This document shows, one piece after another, positions 1 to 6,979 of a DNA stretch of 16,306 nt. The translations under genes were made by a program, and so were the position numbers. The stretch is from an uncultured Archangium sp. (GTDB lineage: Bacteria > Myxococcota > Myxococcia > Myxococcales > Myxococcaceae). The stretch's first letter is position 1. The number at the start of each line of letters is the position of its first letter. The stretch is from the NCBI GenBank assembly GCA_946479335.1, contig CAMLFP010000088.1:1-16306 (forward strand), given 5' to 3'. A model generated the notes under the pieces. The model was not told where the DNA came from. It saw only the letters and a list, made by a program, of their open reading frames with translations, and did no database searches.

Positions 1-8
1 CGATCTAG

Positions 9-279
9 GCGCGCGAGTACGTGACGCGGCTCCGCCCGACGCTCGCGCGCCTCGACGGCGATGACGCGTTCATCGATGAGGTGCTGCAGCAGCTCCGCAC
101 GCGTTTGTTGATGGGTGAGAAGCGGCTGCAGACCTTCGCGGGGCAGGCGCCGCTGATGAGCTGTCAGCGCGCGGTCGCAGCGGGCAGTTGATGGTCACGC
201 TGCGCAACCCCGAAGACCTGAACGTGCTCGAGGAGCGCAAGCGCGTGACCATGAGTCGCTGGTGAAGCCGGCGAAGTGA
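9..279 (+). pseudogene. Decayed sigma-70 family (ECF-like) factor fragment
   Basis: Three successive reading frames carry one apparent protein. The first (9-191, stop TGA 189-191) contains FIDEVLQQLRTRLLMGEK, then FAGQAPLMS and RAVAAG. The second, from about 188, reads LMVTLRNPEDLNVLEERKR. The third, from about 253, reads ESLVKPAK and stops at 277-279. From memory of the family, this order (D-E-V-x-Q-x-L-R-x-x-L-L, a Gly-rich turn, then R-A-V-A-A) resembles region 2 of the ECF-like sigma factors common in myxobacteria. Each frame change is equivalent to loss of one base. An in-frame TAG at 6-8 precedes the first segment, and the region 4 DNA-binding part is absent. The fragment runs up against an opposite-strand gene at 293. 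It could be a true pseudogene or the result of base-call errors at a contig end. The family assignment is moderately sure; the lack of an intact gene is clear. Confidence 0.5.
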
Positions 280-292
280 GCCGCGCGGAGGG

Positions 293-490
293 TCAGCGCT
301 CGAACTCCAGGTCGCTGGCCAGCGCGATGCTCTCGATCTTCTTCGCGTTGATGGCCGGCGCTCGGCCGAACATCGCGCCGACCGCGTCGAGTGACTGCGC
401 GATGAGCTGCGCGCCGTGCTTCGCCTCCGCGGGCGGGAGGTCGGTGGTGAGCTTGAAGGTGCCGGTCTCGAGCAGCAGCTCCAGCGTCAA
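293..490 (-). CDS. Small hypothetical protein (65 aa)
   Basis: I do not recognise this protein. The 65 residues look like genuine coding sequence: a beta-like start (LTLELLLETGTFKLTTD), then an amphipathic helical part (AEAKHGAQLIAQSLDAV) and an acidic/aromatic end (DLEFER). No Cys, membrane segment or signal peptide is seen. The start is uncertain: the in-frame choice is TTG at 490. The frame stays open for ten codons further upstream (encoding SGAHETGWA before that TTG), back to a TAG, without an ATG. An ATG lies 17 nt upstream of the TTG in another frame, so a single missing base could hide the true start. No convincing ribosome site precedes either. It runs antisense to, and ends 13 nt short of, the sigma-factor remnant. 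Confidence 0.4.
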   Translation of the reverse strand: MTLELLLETGTFKLTTDLPPAEAKHGAQLIAQSLDAVGAMFGRAPAINAKKIESIALASDLEFER

Positions 491-578
491 CGCCCAGCCC
501 GTTTCATGTGCGCCGCTCTACCCGGCGGGCGCGGGCTTCGCGGACACAAGTTCGTCAGCTGTGCTCTGGTGTGAGCCG

Positions 579-890
579 ATGCGGCGCATCGCGAATGACG
601 ACCTCACGCCGGTACAGGTGCCCGGCGATACCGCCGAGTGGCGGGAGCTTGAGAGCTTCGCGCTCTCCTTCGACGGCTACGCGGCGTTCCACGGTCACCT
701 CGATGAGCTCAGCGCGCTCGCGGCGCGGCACCTGTCGGCGGGCACCGTGCCAGAGACGCTCGACGAGCTCCGCGCGTGTCTCTTCTTCCACCAGCGAAGT
801 TGGCGCCATGTCGGCGACGTGCCCGACGAGCCCACGCTGCGGCATCTGCGCGCACTGTGTCGCGCGATCCGCGGCCATCTCGCGCGGTGA
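579..890 (+). CDS. Hypothetical protein (103 aa), acidic N half, basic C-terminus
   Basis: I do not recognise the family. The start chosen is ATG 579 (MRRIANDDLTP); the frame stays open upstream to before 276, but that part reads as low-quality Ser/Ala sequence and is unlikely to be coding. The 103 residues have a natural composition: an acidic segment with aromatic residues (EWRELESFALSFDGY) and His/Leu-rich helical parts (HLDELSALAARHL, LDELRACLFFHQRSWRH). The tail is basic (LRHLRALCRAIRGHLAR). It has no signal peptide or membrane span, so it is probably cytoplasmic and helical. It converges on the hydrolase gene with a 3-nt gap and no visible terminator between them. Shine-Dalgarno support for the start is weak. 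Confidence 0.5.
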   Translation: MRRIANDDLTPVQVPGDTAEWRELESFALSFDGYAAFHGHLDELSALAARHLSAGTVPETLDELRACLFFHQRSWRHVGDVPDEPTLRHLRALCRAIRGHLAR

Positions 891-893
891 GCC

Positions 894-1562
894 TCAGCGT
901 GGAGTCAGGCGCTCGACGAAGTTCGTAATGGCCGCCGCCGCTTCGCGAGCCCGCGTCTGGAGAACGAGGTGCGGGGCATTGAGCGCGAGCTGCTCGAGGC
1001 GCGGCAGCACTTGTCGCAACGCCTCCGAGCTCGAGCGAGGAACGAGCCGATCACGCGTCGCGACGATGGAGAGCACCGGCACCGGGCAGCGGGCGAGTTC
1101 CTCGCTGACGTCGACGGCGGCGATCTCGCGCAGGCGATGCGCCAAGACGCGCGGCTCGATCGAGCGCAGGGCCGCGCGCAGCTCCGCGGTCGAAGTGTCG
1201 GCGCCCAGAAGCGCGAACCGGAGGACCGCATCAGGCGGGGGCACGCGGAAGAAGAGCGGCGAGAGCAACGCGCGCGGCAACCGACGCGGACTGCGAACGA
1301 ACGAAGCCGCGAGCACCAGCCCGCGCAGTTGCGGCAGCCCGCGCGCCGCGAGTCGCACCGCAAGCGGGCCGGAGAAGGACTCCGCGACGACGACGAAGGG
1401 TTCATCGGGCAGCGCGACGCGCTCGAGCAGTGCGTCGTAGCCAAGCACCTCGTTACGCGGGTACTCGACGACGAGGGTGCGCAGCGTGTCAGGCAACGCC
1501 TCGCGGAGCGCTCGGAAGAGCAGCCCGGTTCCGTCCATCCCCGGCATCAGGACCAGCACCAT
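894..1562 (-). CDS. Alpha/beta hydrolase (222 aa)
   Basis: A compact single-domain alpha/beta-hydrolase. The predicted product opens with a hydrophobic strand and an oxyanion-type turn (LVLMPGMDGTG, residues 3-13). The nucleophile elbow AESFSG places Ser62; the acid is probably Asp171 (VATRDRLVP) and the base His198 (NAPHLVL), so the catalytic triad is complete and in order. At 222 residues it is short for the fold, with little room for a lid. No signal peptide, so cytoplasmic. Substrate unknown; esterase, lipase-like or acyl-transfer activity are all possible. ATG 1562 was chosen because translation upstream of it runs into the terminator and tRNA. GTG 1568, two codons earlier, is an alternative. 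A GGCGGGT tract precedes the start but is not a strong ribosome site. It lies directly downstream of the tRNA terminator. Confidence 0.85.
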   Translation of the reverse strand: MVLVLMPGMDGTGLLFRALREALPDTLRTLVVEYPRNEVLGYDALLERVALPDEPFVVVAESFSGPLAVRLAARGLPQLRGLVLAASFVRSPRRLPRALLSPLFFRVPPPDAVLRFALLGADTSTAELRAALRSIEPRVLAHRLREIAAVDVSEELARCPVPVLSIVATRDRLVPRSSSEALRQVLPRLEQLALNAPHLVLQTRAREAAAAITNFVERLTPR

Positions 1563-1577
1563 GCGCACCCGCCGGAC

Positions 1578-1607
1578 AAAAAAAGACCCGCACGCGGCGG
1601 GTCTTTT
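1578..1607 (-). terminator. Intrinsic terminator after tRNA-Phe
   Basis: On the minus strand an 11-bp perfect stem (AAAAGACCCGC with GCGGGTCTTTT; arms 1597-1607 and 1581-1591, 5-nt loop) is followed by a run of seven T (1584-1578). It begins 7 nt beyond the 3' end of the tRNA, as expected for an intrinsic terminator of the tRNA transcript. The A/T-flanked stem could also fold from the plus strand, but no plus-strand gene ends here. Confidence 0.85.
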
Positions 1608-1613
1608 GTGGAG

Positions 1614-1686
1614 TGCCCAAGGCCGGAATCGAACCAGCGACACGGGGATTTTCAATCCCCTGCTCTACCAACTGAGCTACTTGGGC
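1614..1686 (-). tRNA. tRNA-Phe (anticodon GAA)
   Basis: A 73-nt cloverleaf on the minus strand. The acceptor pairs GCCCAAG (1686-1680) with CTTGGGC, with discriminator A at 1614. The D arm is GCTC/GAGC around AGTTGGTA. The anticodon stem is GGGGA/TCCCC with loop TTGAAAA, giving anticodon GAA for phenylalanine. The T arm is GCTGG/CCGGC with loop TTCGATT. All stems pair (one G-T pair in the T stem). The 3' CCA is not encoded (CTC follows), so it must be added by CCA nucleotidyltransferase. Confidence 0.97.
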
Positions 1687-1714
1687 GTGATGGGTGCTGT
1701 GTGAAGCGGCGCGC

Positions 1715-1743
1715 GTTGTGCCCGCGTCACGCCCGGTCGTCAA
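1715..1743 (-). promoter_or_regulatory. Probable sigma-70-type promoter of tRNA-Phe
   Basis: On the minus strand TTGACG (1743-1738, five of six to the -35 consensus) and CACAAC (1720-1715, three of six to TATAAT) are separated by exactly 17 nt. A start about 7 nt further on would leave a leader of roughly 20 nt before the tRNA 5' end at 1686. The -35 box overlaps the stop codon of the upstream ATPase gene. No terminator lies between that gene and the tRNA, so operon read-through into the tRNA is also possible. Confidence 0.6.
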
Positions 1744-2465
1744 GAATGATCGTTTCCTGACAGCAGCGACGTTTCCTTTTGTGCCGCTTCTGCGCCGTCG
1801 ACCAGCTTGCCGTCGGCCATCAGCACCACGCGCCGGGCCCGCTTCATGATGCGCGGGTCGTGGGTGGAGAAGAGGAAGGTGACGCCGTGGGTGGCGTTCA
1901 TCCGCTCCATGAGCTGCAGGATCTGCTCGCTGGTGGCGGTGTCGAGGTTCGCGGTGGGCTCGTCGGCGAGGACAATCTCAGGCTGCGTTACCAAAGCGCG
2001 CGCGATGGCCACGCGCTGGCGCTGCCCGCCGGAGAGCTCGTCGGGCCGGTGCGACAACACCTTCGTCAGGCCCACCTCCTCGGCGAGCTGCTCCACGCGC
2101 TGCCGGAGCGCGGCCTTGTCTTCCTTCCGCAGCAGGCAGGGGAACTCGATGTTCTCGCGCACATCCAGCACGGGGATGAGGTTGAAGCTCTGGAAGATGA
2201 AGCCGATTTTGCGGTTTCGCAGCGCGGCCATGTCGTTGAAGTCGCGGCCGGCGAGCTCTTCGCCCGAGAGCTTGTAGGAGCCCGCGTCGGCGCGGTCGAG
2301 CAAGCCCACGATGTTGAGCAGCGTGGTCTTGCCGGAGCCCGACGGGCCCATCACCACGGTGAACTCCCCGGCCTCGACGTCGAGGTCGACGCCCTGCAGC
2401 GCGGGCACCACGGTCTGGCCCAGGTGGTACGACTTCTTGATTCCCTTCAAGCTGATGAGCGCCAT
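1740..2465 (-). CDS. LolD/MacB-type ABC transporter ATPase (241 aa)
   Basis: The ATPase of an inner-membrane ABC exporter that would energise the two FtsX-type permeases encoded upstream in the same operon. It has a full nucleotide-binding domain: Walker A GPSGSGKTT (residues 40-48), Q-loop Gln92 in FQSFNL, signature LSGGQRQ (144-150), Walker B IVLADE (164-169), D-loop around ANLD, and H-loop His201 (STHD). The length of 241 is typical of LolD/MacB/FtsE-class ATPases, which work with FtsX-fold permeases by mechanotransmission rather than by forming a transport channel. ATG 2465 is supported by an AAGGAG site (2476-2471). It is the last gene of the operon, 9 nt after the beta-barrel gene. The LolD-like group follows from the sequence and from the LolA-like neighbour; the cargo is unknown. 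Confidence 0.93.
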   Translation of the reverse strand: MALISLKGIKKSYHLGQTVVPALQGVDLDVEAGEFTVVMGPSGSGKTTLLNIVGLLDRADAGSYKLSGEELAGRDFNDMAALRNRKIGFIFQSFNLIPVLDVRENIEFPCLLRKEDKAALRQRVEQLAEEVGLTKVLSHRPDELSGGQRQRVAIARALVTQPEIVLADEPTANLDTATSEQILQLMERMNATHGVTFLFSTHDPRIMKRARRVVLMADGKLVDGAEAAQKETSLLSGNDHS

Positions 2466-2474
2466 GGCTTCTCC

Positions 2475-3794
2475 TTAGAAATACGCGCGGGCCTGCAGCA
2501 GCAGCCGCGTCTGGAACGGTGAGATGGTGAACTGGCCGTAGTCCTTGCCCAGCACGCGCGCGCCTTCGTCTTTCAGCCCCGCGAAGGGGATGTACGCGCT
2601 GGCGGTGAGCTGCAGCCACTCGAGCGGCATCCACTGCACCTGGGGGACGATCTGCATCGACAAGTCTTCGAGGCCCGCGATGACGGTGGCGGAGAAGGTC
2701 CAGTCGTCGGCCACCTGCGGCACCGACGCCTGCAGCACGAGGTAGTGCTTGCGCAGCGCGCTCAACGCGAACTTCTGCGGCGAGCCGGGGTCGACGCTGC
2801 CCGAGAGCGCGGCCTGCGCCTGCGTCGGGTAGCGCACCACCATGCGCGCGAGGTTGCGGAAGCCGTCGGGGTCCTGCCCTTCGCCGTTGAAGTAGTACTC
2901 CGCGGAGAGGATGGCGTTGTTCTCGAACTGGTAGCGCACGCCGCCCAGCGCGAAGGCATTCACGTACGTCGCGTCGAGGTCGGGCCGCGTGATGATGGGC
3001 GTGCCCAGCACGGCGCACACTTCAATCTGCGTGATGCAGTCGGCGTTGACGTGGAGCCGCGAGCTGCCCGTGTAGAAGAGCACCTCGCCGTGCAGCTCCA
3101 GCCCGCCCCAGATGACCCGGGAGAGCGTCGCGCCCCACTTCGACTTGTGCTCGAAGGCGTCGTTGTAGAGGTTGGTGAAGGCGTAGATGAGGTTGATGTC
3201 GATGTCGGCCAGCAGCAGGTACAGCCGCGCGGCGAACGCGTAGTGCAGCGTGCCGTCGGTGGGGTCCTTGATGAGCGCGGTCGGCAACCCGGAGTACGCC
3301 TGCGTCACCTTGCCCGCGCCCACGAACGAGAGGGCGGCCTTCTCGAAGCCCCACTCGGCCTCCGCGAGCCACGCGCCGGCGCGCTGTGACGTCGGGTCGG
3401 TGGGGTCCTTCGCGGGGTTGAGCACGTCGGTCGGGTTGAACGACATGCCCGGGCCCCAGACGATGCGCTTCTTGCCCACGAGGAGGCGGAAGTTCTCCTG
3501 CAGCGGGAGGTCGGCGTAGAGCTCCGAGGCGACGAAGGTGGGCCGGTAGTTCGCGGGCACGTCGCCGCCGCCCTGAATGGCCCACGCGCCCTGCCAGAAG
3601 ATGGACGTGTCGGCGAAGAACTTCACCTTCTCATGGGGAATGAGCTTCACCTGCACGTTGCCCTCGACCAGCTCCGTGAGGTGCGGAGCGCCGTCGAACT
3701 GCGTCCACGCGCCCTGGGTGCGCGAGTCGACATAGCCGGTCCACGTGGCGAGCTGCCCGTGCACGGCGAGGGTGAGGAGCAACGCGGGCGACAT
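2475..3794 (-). CDS. Outer-membrane beta-barrel protein of the Lol-like operon (439 aa)
   Basis: A probable outer-membrane beta-barrel. It has a short signal peptide (MSPALLLTLAVHGQLA, residues 1-16), then alternating hydrophobic/polar strands rich in Tyr, Trp and Phe, and ends in phenylalanine (LLLQARAYF), the usual C-terminal barrel signal. The segment GKKRIVWGPGMSFNPTDVLN (107-126) resembles the R-x-x-W-G-x-G-x-x-x-N-P-T-D block that I associate with barrels encoded beside LolA-like carriers and RND or ABC exporters. Cys253 and Cys260 could form a disulfide in a loop. ATG 3794 lies 1 nt after the stop of the LolA-like gene (TGACATG), which implies translational coupling. An in-frame ATG at 3821 exists but would put nine polar residues before the signal peptide. 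It presumably receives or passes cargo from the LolA-like carrier; that role is inferred from context. Confidence 0.8.
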   Translation of the reverse strand: MSPALLLTLAVHGQLATWTGYVDSRTQGAWTQFDGAPHLTELVEGNVQVKLIPHEKVKFFADTSIFWQGAWAIQGGGDVPANYRPTFVASELYADLPLQENFRLLVGKKRIVWGPGMSFNPTDVLNPAKDPTDPTSQRAGAWLAEAEWGFEKAALSFVGAGKVTQAYSGLPTALIKDPTDGTLHYAFAARLYLLLADIDINLIYAFTNLYNDAFEHKSKWGATLSRVIWGGLELHGEVLFYTGSSRLHVNADCITQIEVCAVLGTPIITRPDLDATYVNAFALGGVRYQFENNAILSAEYYFNGEGQDPDGFRNLARMVVRYPTQAQAALSGSVDPGSPQKFALSALRKHYLVLQASVPQVADDWTFSATVIAGLEDLSMQIVPQVQWMPLEWLQLTASAYIPFAGLKDEGARVLGKDYGQFTISPFQTRLLLQARAYF

Positions 3795-3795
3795 G

Positions 3796-4521
3796 TCAGT
3801 GCCCCAGGTCGGTGAGGCCAAACTTGGCGTCAGACACGGTGGCCTTGATGTCGACCGACTCCCAGTTGAGCTCGGAGTAGCGCTGGGTGGCGATCTCGTT
3901 GCGCATCACCGTCTTCGCGGGGCGCTTGAGGCCGTTGCCGAAGTCGCGCACCTCGGTGAAGTCGGCGGAGCGCAGCAGCTTGCCGCTCTGCGTGTAGTAC
4001 TCGCCGCGCACCGGCAGGCCCAGCGGCGCCTTGAGCACCCACAGCTTGATGGAGTCGTACGACGCGTCGGCCACCTTCGCCTTGAGCTCCACCAGCCACT
4101 GGTCGGGCTTGCCCTCGGCCTCCTTCACCACGCCGTCGTAGTCGGTGGCGTAGTTGGCGCGCAGCACGTCGGCGTTGTTGAAGTCACCGCCCTGGAAGTT
4201 GTCGCGCGAGGCCAGCCGCAGCGCGCGCTTCAGGTTCGGCATGTAGACCCAGAAGCTGTCGCCGTTGCGCAGCATCTCCTGGCCGCGCACCGCCGCGGGC
4301 TCGGAGAACCACACGCGCGACTTGTCGTTGTCGCCCTTGAGGAAGGTCATCTTGTAGGTGCGCGAGCTGCCGTCGTCGCGGTGCGCGGTCATGGTGCCGG
4401 TGGCCTTGAAGGTGGTGGGCGCCATCATCTCGTCGTAGCGCTTGAGCACCTCCTGCAACGTGGGTTGCTTTTCAGCGGCGGGCTCGGCGGTGAGAAACAG
4501 CGTGAGGAGCAGGGCGGTCAT
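3796..4521 (-). CDS. LolA-like outer membrane lipoprotein-sorting protein (241 aa)
   Basis: A periplasmic carrier of the LolA/LolB fold class (outer membrane lipoprotein-sorting proteins, COG2834-like). It starts with a short signal peptide (MTALLLTLFLTAEPA), then a helix (LQEVLKRYDEMM) and long beta-sheet segments. The block FWVYMPNLKRALR (90-102) followed by GGDFNNAD (111-118) matches the pattern W-x-Y-x-P-x-x-x-R-x-x-R ... G-x-D-F-x-x-x-D that I know from LolA-like proteins beside transport systems. There is no lipobox, so it should be soluble, as expected of a shuttle. ATG 4521 has an AAGGA site 8-12 nt upstream and lies 12 nt after the second permease. In this operon it would take a hydrophobic cargo from the permeases to the outer membrane. 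The cargo could be a lipoprotein, lipid or another acylated molecule. Confidence 0.88.
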   Translation of the reverse strand: MTALLLTLFLTAEPAAEKQPTLQEVLKRYDEMMAPTTFKATGTMTAHRDDGSSRTYKMTFLKGDNDKSRVWFSEPAAVRGQEMLRNGDSFWVYMPNLKRALRLASRDNFQGGDFNNADVLRANYATDYDGVVKEAEGKPDQWLVELKAKVADASYDSIKLWVLKAPLGLPVRGEYYTQSGKLLRSADFTEVRDFGNGLKRPAKTVMRNEIATQRYSELNWESVDIKATVSDAKFGLTDLGH

Positions 4522-4533
4522 TCGGATTTCCTT

Positions 4534-5748
4534 TCAGCTCGTGGAGAGGGCTTCGACGGGGCGCAGGCGCGCGGCGCGCAGCGCGGGAGAGACCGCGGCC
4601 AGCACGCTGCCGAGGCAGGTGGAGCCGACGACGATGAAGGGCACCGCGGTGAGCAGCGTGGGCATCACGGTGAAGACGCCGCCGAGGTTGCCCATGGGCA
4701 CGGTGAAGCCGCCGTGGCCGCGCGCGAGGCTGATGACGGGCAGCGCGATGACCAGGCCCATGACGCTGCCGAGCACCGCCTGCACCAGCGCCTCCAGCAC
4801 GAAGAGCCGCGCCACCTGGCTGCGCGTCATGCCCACCGCGAGCATGGTGCCGATCTCGCGCGTGCGCTCCAGCACCGACATCAACAGCGTGTTGGCCACG
4901 CCGAACAACGCGATGATGAGGAAGATGATGCTCACCAACCCGAGGATGGCGCGCTGGAGCAACCGGGCGTCACGCAGGCCGGGCCGCAGCTCCTCCCAGG
5001 TCTGCACCTCGTAGCCCGCGCCCAGCTGCTGCTTGAGCGACGCGGCCACGCTGTCCATGTGGCTCGGGTCGTCGACGGCGATGACGTACTCGGTGACCTT
5101 GCCCTCCATGCCCAGCAGCGACTGCGCGAAGGCCAGGGGCACCGTCGCGTTGCGCTTGGTGATGAGCGGGTTCTGGCCGTTCAACGTGCCGCGCACCTCG
5201 AGGTCGAGCGCGTTGTCGCGGCCGCCGAGGCCCTGCGCCGAAATCATCATCGGCGCGCCCTGCTTCGCGCCCAGCGCGTGCGCCAGCTCGATGCCCACCT
5301 GCACGCCGTTCTTGTCGCCGGGCTTCAGCGCGTCGCCGGTGAGGTACATGTCGGCGCGCGGCAGCACCTCGCGCACCGTCGCCGGGTCGACCGCGGTGAC
5401 GACCGCCACCGTGCCCTGGCTGCCGTTGGTGAGGAGCCCGGAGAAGGTGAGCCGCGGCGTCACCGCCTTCACGTGCGGCGTGGTGCGCAGCGTCGCCTCC
5501 AACTCCGGGCGCTGCTCCAGGTTGTATTTGAGCGGCTGGCGGTCGCGCTTCTCGAAGTAGCCCTCGCGGTGCACCTGGAGGGCGCCCACGCTGCCCTCGA
5601 TGGTCTCGGAGACCAGCGACTCCCCGACGCCCATCACCAGCGCGGACAACAGCAGGCTCATCATCACGCCGAACCACAGCGCGGCGATGGTCAGCGCCGA
5701 GCGGGCGCGGGCGCGCAACACGTTTCGAAGGGCGAGGCGCAGGAGCAT
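4534..5748 (-). CDS. FtsX/LolCE-type ABC transporter permease, second copy (404 aa)
   Basis: An inner-membrane permease with the four-TM FtsX/MacB topology: TM1 about residues 17-41, a large periplasmic domain (42-264, MacB core-domain type), then TM2 265-290, TM3 310-340 and TM4 365-388. Family blocks are present: LALRNVLRARAR at the N-terminus, VLERTREIGTMLAVG after TM2, and LRAARLRPVEAL near the C-terminus. It should form a heterodimer with the other permease, on the LolD-like ATPase, and extract cargo from the outer leaflet of the inner membrane. ATG 5748 lies 1 nt after the stop of the first permease (TGACATG), so translation is probably coupled. Fusion of two permeases into one complex resembles LolC plus LolE; which copy contacts the LolA-like carrier cannot be read from sequence. 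Confidence 0.93.
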   Translation of the reverse strand: MLLRLALRNVLRARARSALTIAALWFGVMMSLLLSALVMGVGESLVSETIEGSVGALQVHREGYFEKRDRQPLKYNLEQRPELEATLRTTPHVKAVTPRLTFSGLLTNGSQGTVAVVTAVDPATVREVLPRADMYLTGDALKPGDKNGVQVGIELAHALGAKQGAPMMISAQGLGGRDNALDLEVRGTLNGQNPLITKRNATVPLAFAQSLLGMEGKVTEYVIAVDDPSHMDSVAASLKQQLGAGYEVQTWEELRPGLRDARLLQRAILGLVSIIFLIIALFGVANTLLMSVLERTREIGTMLAVGMTRSQVARLFVLEALVQAVLGSVMGLVIALPVISLARGHGGFTVPMGNLGGVFTVMPTLLTAVPFIVVGSTCLGSVLAAVSPALRAARLRPVEALSTS

Positions 5749-5749
5749 G

Positions 5750-6979
5750 TCAGTGTCCCGAGAGGGCTTCGACGGGGCGCAGCCGGCTGGCGCGCCACGC
5801 GGGGTAGAGGGCGAAGAGCACCGCGCCGCCGATGGCCGTCGCGAGCGCCAGCGCGGTGTACTGCACGGTGAGGAAGGGGAAGACGTCGAGCGGCATGGTG
5901 GCGTTGGGCGGCGTGAAGCGGATGCCGTGGCGGGAGAGCGCGAACGTGAGCAGCGCGGTCAAGGTGAAGCCCAGCGCCGCGCCCAGCACGCCCAGCACCA
6001 GCGCCTCGAGGAGGAAGAGCACCATCACGCTGCGCCGGGTGAGGCCGACGGCCATCATCGTGCCCACCTCGCGCGTGCGCTCCAGCACCGACATCAACAT
6101 GGTGTTGGCGACGCCCAGCAGCATCAGCATCAAGAAGACGAAGGAGATGACGCTCGCCACGCCGGTCTGCACGTTCATGATGGTGGCGCGCTCCGGCGCG
6201 AGGTCGGCCCAGCCGTGCACCTCGAAGCCGGGGCCCAGCGCGTGGCGGAGGTCTTCGGCGACGTGCGCGACGTGGGTGAGGTCATCGACCGCGACGCCCA
6301 GCTCCGTCACCCGGCCCTCCATGCGCAGCAGCTTCTGCGCGGTGGCCAGCGGCACCAGCGCCACCTTCATCTCGCCCGGCATGATGCGGTGCATGGCGCC
6401 GCCCATGTGCGTCAGCTCGCCGTTGAGCGAGCCCTCGCGGTCGGGCGCCAGCATGATGAGCTCCGTGCCCGGCTTCGCGCCGAAGGCCTCGGCCAGCGAG
6501 TCGCCCAGCACCGCGTGCTCGTCGTCGAACACGGTGCCCTCGGTGTTGAGCTGCGCGCGGCGCGGCGTGACGGTGGGCTCCAGCGTCGGGTCGACGGCGG
6601 TGGCGGCGAAGAACACCGCCTCGGGCGTGTCATCGGGGTTGTCGGTGGCGATGGTGAGCGACCCGCCGAACTGGATGCGCGGCGCCACGCCGGTCACCCC
6701 GCGCACCGACTTCACCTTCTGCACCAGTGCGTCGTCGAACGGGAAGTCGAGCGTCAGCGGCGTCGACAGCACGTTCGCGAGGTAGCCGGCGCGGTGGACC
6801 TGCAGCGCGCCCAGCTGCGCTTCGATGCTCGACTTGACGATGGTGTCTTGCAGCCCGTTGAGGATGCCGCGGATGGTGCCCACCGCGGTGACCCCGACGG
6901 TGAGCGCGGCGAGGGTGATGAGGGTGCGGCGCCGGTTCCGCAACACGTTGCGCAGCGCCATCGACACGAGCGGGCTCAT
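5750..6979 (-). CDS. FtsX/LolCE-type ABC transporter permease, first copy (409 aa)
   Basis: First gene of the exporter operon. Topology: TM1 about 18-42, periplasmic domain 43-271, TM2 272-295, TM3 318-345, TM4 370-392. Signature blocks are MALRNVLRNRRRTL, VLERTREVGTMMAVG (298-312) and PAWRASRLRPVEAL (393-406). It is a clear paralogue of the second permease, and the pair presumably forms a LolCE-like heterodimer. ATG 6979 gives MSPLVSMALRNV; an internal ATG at 6961 (MALRNVL) also fits the family's usual N-terminus. Neither has a good ribosome site. A sigma-54-like promoter at 7007-6994 would start transcription only about 3 nt before ATG 6979, which makes ATG 6961 worth considering. Confidence 0.92.
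   Translation of the reverse strand: MSPLVSMALRNVLRNRRRTLITLAALTVGVTAVGTIRGILNGLQDTIVKSSIEAQLGALQVHRAGYLANVLSTPLTLDFPFDDALVQKVKSVRGVTGVAPRIQFGGSLTIATDNPDDTPEAVFFAATAVDPTLEPTVTPRRAQLNTEGTVFDDEHAVLGDSLAEAFGAKPGTELIMLAPDREGSLNGELTHMGGAMHRIMPGEMKVALVPLATAQKLLRMEGRVTELGVAVDDLTHVAHVAEDLRHALGPGFEVHGWADLAPERATIMNVQTGVASVISFVFLMLMLLGVANTMLMSVLERTREVGTMMAVGLTRRSVMVLFLLEALVLGVLGAALGFTLTALLTFALSRHGIRFTPPNATMPLDVFPFLTVQYTALALATAIGGAVLFALYPAWRASRLRPVEALSGH

Noticed and set aside
555..878. 107-codon minus-strand frame opposite the hypothetical gene at 579-890
   Set aside because: Either strand could be coding, but the plus-strand translation has the more natural mix of aromatic, acidic and hydrophobic residues; the minus frame is Arg/Glu/Val-rich and lacks a good start.
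1614..1686. tRNA-Phe as an attachment site of an integrated element
   Set aside because: No integrase, no direct repeat of the tRNA 3' end and no mobile-element genes were seen on either side.
3745..5871. Very long open frame (708 codons) on the plus strand opposite the exporter genes
   Set aside because: Composition is His/Arg/Val/Gly-rich low complexity with no domain, and it lies antisense to well-supported permease and LolA-like genes; it is a GC-bias shadow.
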